Assembly: GCF_012927355.1 (NCBI RefSeq)
Contig: NZ_JABBGK010000002.1
Location: forward strand, 142,661-206,660
Reading direction: 5' to 3'
Origin: Rhizobium terricola
GTDB taxonomy: Bacteria > Pseudomonadota > Alphaproteobacteria > Rhizobiales > Rhizobiaceae
Length of the DNA stretch: 64,000 bases
The notes under the pieces are model-generated. The model saw nothing but the letters and a program-made list of their open reading frames with translations, was not told where the DNA came from and searched no databases. Made by a program: the position numbers and the translations under genes. Below are positions 62,133 through 64,000 of the stretch, one piece after another. How positions within the stretch are numbered: position 1 is the first letter of the stretch; each line of letters opens with the position of its first letter.

Positions 62133-62609
62133 ATGCGCAAGCTTCTTCTGACTGCTGTTCTTCTGGTCGCCGGCGGCCCGGCATTCGCCTCGTCGATCGA
62201 GGTCGTGGGCTCCGCAGCGCCGAAAAGCGCCAGCATCGTCGTGATGAAGTGCACGAACTGCCCGGCCCCGAAGGTCGAGGAAGACGCGAAGGCCTACAAG
62301 GTGCCGCAGGTCGCACCCGGATCGCAGGCCGCCGAAATCGTCGACATCAACGGAGAAAAGAAGCTGAAGCGGGCCGAAGCCTGGCTCGGCGGTTCGCCGG
62401 TCGTGTTCATCAGTTCGGCAGAAGGCTGGTCGACCGACGGCACCAGGATCGCCGCCTCGGCAACCCTCCCCGATGACGGCATCGATGTCGACGCAACCAC
62501 GGCGGCCGTTTCGAGCACCGGTGCAGCCGCCCCCATTGCCGCTTCGATGGGTGGGGCCACGTCTCCCAAGGCGCTCGACGTCTCGACCTACGAACTGCGC
62601 CTCAACTGA
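62133..62609 (+). CDS. Small exported protein (HPE1-like annotation possible)
   Basis: The 158-residue product has a signal peptide (RKLLLTAVLLVAGGPAFAS). The mature part starts SIEVVGSAAPKSASIVVMKC with a CxxC pair (KCTNCPAP), then KAYKVPQVAPGSQAAEIVDI and KKLKRAEAWLGGSPVVFIS. The tail is rich in Ala and Thr. Similar rhizobial proteins are sometimes labelled plant virulence effector HPE1-like. I recall this association but cannot check it, and an effector function should not be assumed. Confidence 0.7.
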   Translation: MRKLLLTAVLLVAGGPAFASSIEVVGSAAPKSASIVVMKCTNCPAPKVEEDAKAYKVPQVAPGSQAAEIVDINGEKKLKRAEAWLGGSPVVFISSAEGWSTDGTRIAASATLPDDGIDVDATTAAVSSTGAAAPIAASMGGATSPKALDVSTYELRLN

Positions 62610-62999
62610 GGCCTGCCCGCTTCCCTGCCCCACTCCAGCCATACGATCCGGGCTGCACGGGCAATCCGCAGACGATGCGGGACAAACGCCTCGGCTTTGC
62701 CGGGGCGTTTGGTCGTTGGACGGAGGGCGCATTTACCAAGCCCGTAAACGCGCATTTTCTAATTTATCCTTTATTTTTATATATTTAGGTCATGTCTAAT
62801 GCAGTCGCACTTGACACTATTTTCCTATGAAAACTGAGGGTTAACTTATAGTCAGGGCGACATAATTCAAATTTTACACACTCAGCCCAATTCTGAGCGC
62901 ATAACCCGGTAGCCCCATGATGGGTGCGCTGGCGAGCGCCAAGAGACCTCGCAGGGATCGGTAGGATGCCGACCGGACCATTCGATTGAGCGAGGACCT
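62610..62999. other. Intergenic region with a hairpin and an AT-rich promoter zone
   Basis: This 390-base gap has a hairpin CAAACGCC...GGCGTTTG (62683-62711) with an inner CGGC/GCCG stem, probably the terminator of the exported protein gene. It then has a strongly AT-rich part (62740-62880) with a TTGACA at 62811-62816 before the chemoreceptor gene. I could not pair that -35-like box with a well-spaced -10. Confidence 0.5.
62683..62711 (+). terminator. Hairpin after the exported protein gene
   Basis: CAAACGCC and GGCGTTTG bracket an inner CGGC-TTT-GCCG stem. The downstream T-run is short (TTTGG), so it is a likely but not strong terminator. Confidence 0.6.
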
Positions 63000-64000
63000 A
63001 TGAAAAACCTGAAAATTTCCCACCAACTCTTCATGCTGATCGGGGCCCTGATGCTCGCGTTCGGCGTGGCCACCGTCTTCCAGATCCGCTCCGCTTCGGA
63101 ATCGATCTATGCCGAGCGCTACGACATGCTGCGCACGCAGACCGAAGCCGGCATCTCGATCATCAAGGGCTTCGACGAGCGCGTCAAAGCCGGCGAGCTT
63201 TCGCTGGAAGACGCCAAGGCTCAGGCCTTCAAGACACTGACCTCCGTCAAGTACGAACCGAACGGCTATCTGTTCGGTCTCGACTATGACGTAACGATGA
63301 TCTTCCATCCCATCCAGAAGCAGGTCGGCCTCTCCCAGAAGGGCCAGCCGGACAAGATGGGCAACATGTTCCGCGACGCGATGGTCGCAACGGGCCGCAA
63401 CGGCGGCGGCGTCACCGAATACTTCTGGGAGAAGCCCGGCGGCAAGGAAGGCGACGTGTTCCTGAAGGCCAGCTACAGCCTTGCCTATGAACCGTGGAAA
63501 GTCGTCGTCGGCACCGGCGTCTATATCGACGACCTGCAGGTCAAGATCAACGCTATGATCTGGAAGGCCGTCATGATCGGCGGCAGCGTCGTGCTGCTCG
63601 GCCTGATCGCCGCCTACTTCATCATCGGTGGCATCACCAAGCCGCTTGCCGCCATTCACGGCGCACTGGGCGCGGTTGCCGACGAGAATGTCTCGATCGC
63701 CATCCCGCACACCGACATGGGCAACGAAGTCGGCATGATGGCCAAGGCCACCAAGGCGCTGCAGGAGAAGGTCCGCGAACGTCACGCCATGGCCGCCCGT
63801 CAGGAAGAGCAGCAGCACCAGCTCGACACCGAGCGCCAGCAGAATGCCGACATGCAGCAGGCCGACGCCGCACAGCAGGCCCGCGTCGTCTCCACCATCG
63901 GGGCAGCACTCGAAGAACTCGCCCGCGGCGACCTCACCGTCCGCTGCGGCGATCTCGGCCCGAAATATGCCGCACTGCGCGACAACTTCAACGAAGCCCT
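63000..64000 (+). CDS. Methyl-accepting chemotaxis protein (3' end outside window)
   Basis: 333 codons are visible from the ATG at 63000 (GAGGACCT upstream). A first membrane helix (LFMLIGALMLAFGVATVFQI) is followed by a single-Cache sensor of the sCache_2 type (VKYEPNGYLFGLDYDVTMIF and YSLAYEPWKVVVGTGVYIDD). A second helix lies near 180-205, followed by a HAMP domain (IHGALGAVADENVSIAIPHT) and a linker that is unusually rich in Gln, Glu and His (RHAMAARQEEQQHQLDTERQ). The signalling domain lies beyond the window. sCache_2 receptors often bind small organic acids; the ligand here is not known. Confidence 0.9.
   Translation, partial: MKNLKISHQLFMLIGALMLAFGVATVFQIRSASESIYAERYDMLRTQTEAGISIIKGFDERVKAGELSLEDAKAQAFKTLTSVKYEPNGYLFGLDYDVTMIFHPIQKQVGLSQKGQPDKMGNMFRDAMVATGRNGGGVTEYFWEKPGGKEGDVFLKASYSLAYEPWKVVVGTGVYIDDLQVKINAMIWKAVMIGGSVVLLGLIAAYFIIGGITKPLAAIHGALGAVADENVSIAIPHTDMGNEVGMMAKATKALQEKVRERHAMAARQEEQQHQLDTERQQNADMQQADAAQQARVVSTIGAALEELARGDLTVRCGDLGPKYAALRDNFNEA

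Noticed and set aside
1..64000. tRNA, rRNA, CRISPR arrays, insertion sequences, prophage
   Set aside because: I looked for repeats with regular spacers, transposase or integrase motifs and tRNA-like cloverleafs and found none I could support by eye. Small RNAs without conserved motifs could be missed.

Overview
This looks like chromosomal DNA of a high-GC alphaproteobacterium of the Rhizobiaceae type (Rhizobium/Agrobacterium/Ensifer/Shinella neighbourhood). The reasons are the dense GC-rich genes, a bioMNY biotin-uptake set, a BA14K-family protein, a DUF1217 protein, an xseB/dxs/tlyA neighbourhood, several chemoreceptors ending in a W-x-x-F pentapeptide, and rhizobial-type short palindromic repeats. 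I saw no rRNA, tRNA, prophage, insertion sequence or CRISPR array. The window starts inside a YcaQ-family gene and ends inside a chemoreceptor gene.

Layout. 1-3450: YcaQ-like gene (cut), a repeat-rich spacer, biotin transporter bioMNY, a small membrane protein. 3758-8495: pqqABCDE and a sorbosone-dehydrogenase-like gene that may use PQQ. 8594-14214: thioesterase, deacetylase-like hydrolase, xseB, an AT-richer MNT/HEPN toxin-antitoxin pair, pirin, dxs. 14264-20043: MFS transporter, YkgJ-like cysteine-cluster protein, Phd/PIN toxin-antitoxin pair, iron/manganese superoxide dismutase, a LysR regulator divergent from two small barrel proteins, and a DUF883 protein. 20150-27539: three chemoreceptor genes with a DUF4424 gene between them. 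27815-29829: two rRNA-type methyltransferases. 30000-34765: an animal-type haem peroxidase and acyl-CoA genes. 35051-37260: a Cache sensor gene translationally coupled to a pentameric ligand-gated ion channel gene. 37360-40915: phoX behind a Pho box, a CorA/ZntB transporter, a BA14K protein. 41326-43962: a cobalamin riboswitch in front of a Rieske oxygenase and its reductase. 44280-51630: a conserved unknown, a degenerate GGDEF protein, tsaC, a GlcD-like oxidase, modE and modABC behind a ModE box. 51720-64000: a six-repeat DUF1217 protein, ubiA, a MipA/OmpV protein, cfa, tex, purD, a small exported protein and a fourth chemoreceptor (cut).

The two most unusual arrangements are (1) the coupled pair of a receptor-like dCache/HAMP protein with no output domain and a Cys-loop-family channel, which may form a ligand-gated ion flux system, and (2) a clear B12 riboswitch in front of a quaternary-amine-demethylase-type oxygenase, which suggests a B12-sparing catabolic step. 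Other regulatory sites visible in the DNA are a Pho box (phoX), a ModE box (modA), a LiuR/MerR-type palindrome (acyl-CoA dehydrogenase) and palindromic operators at both toxin-antitoxin loci.
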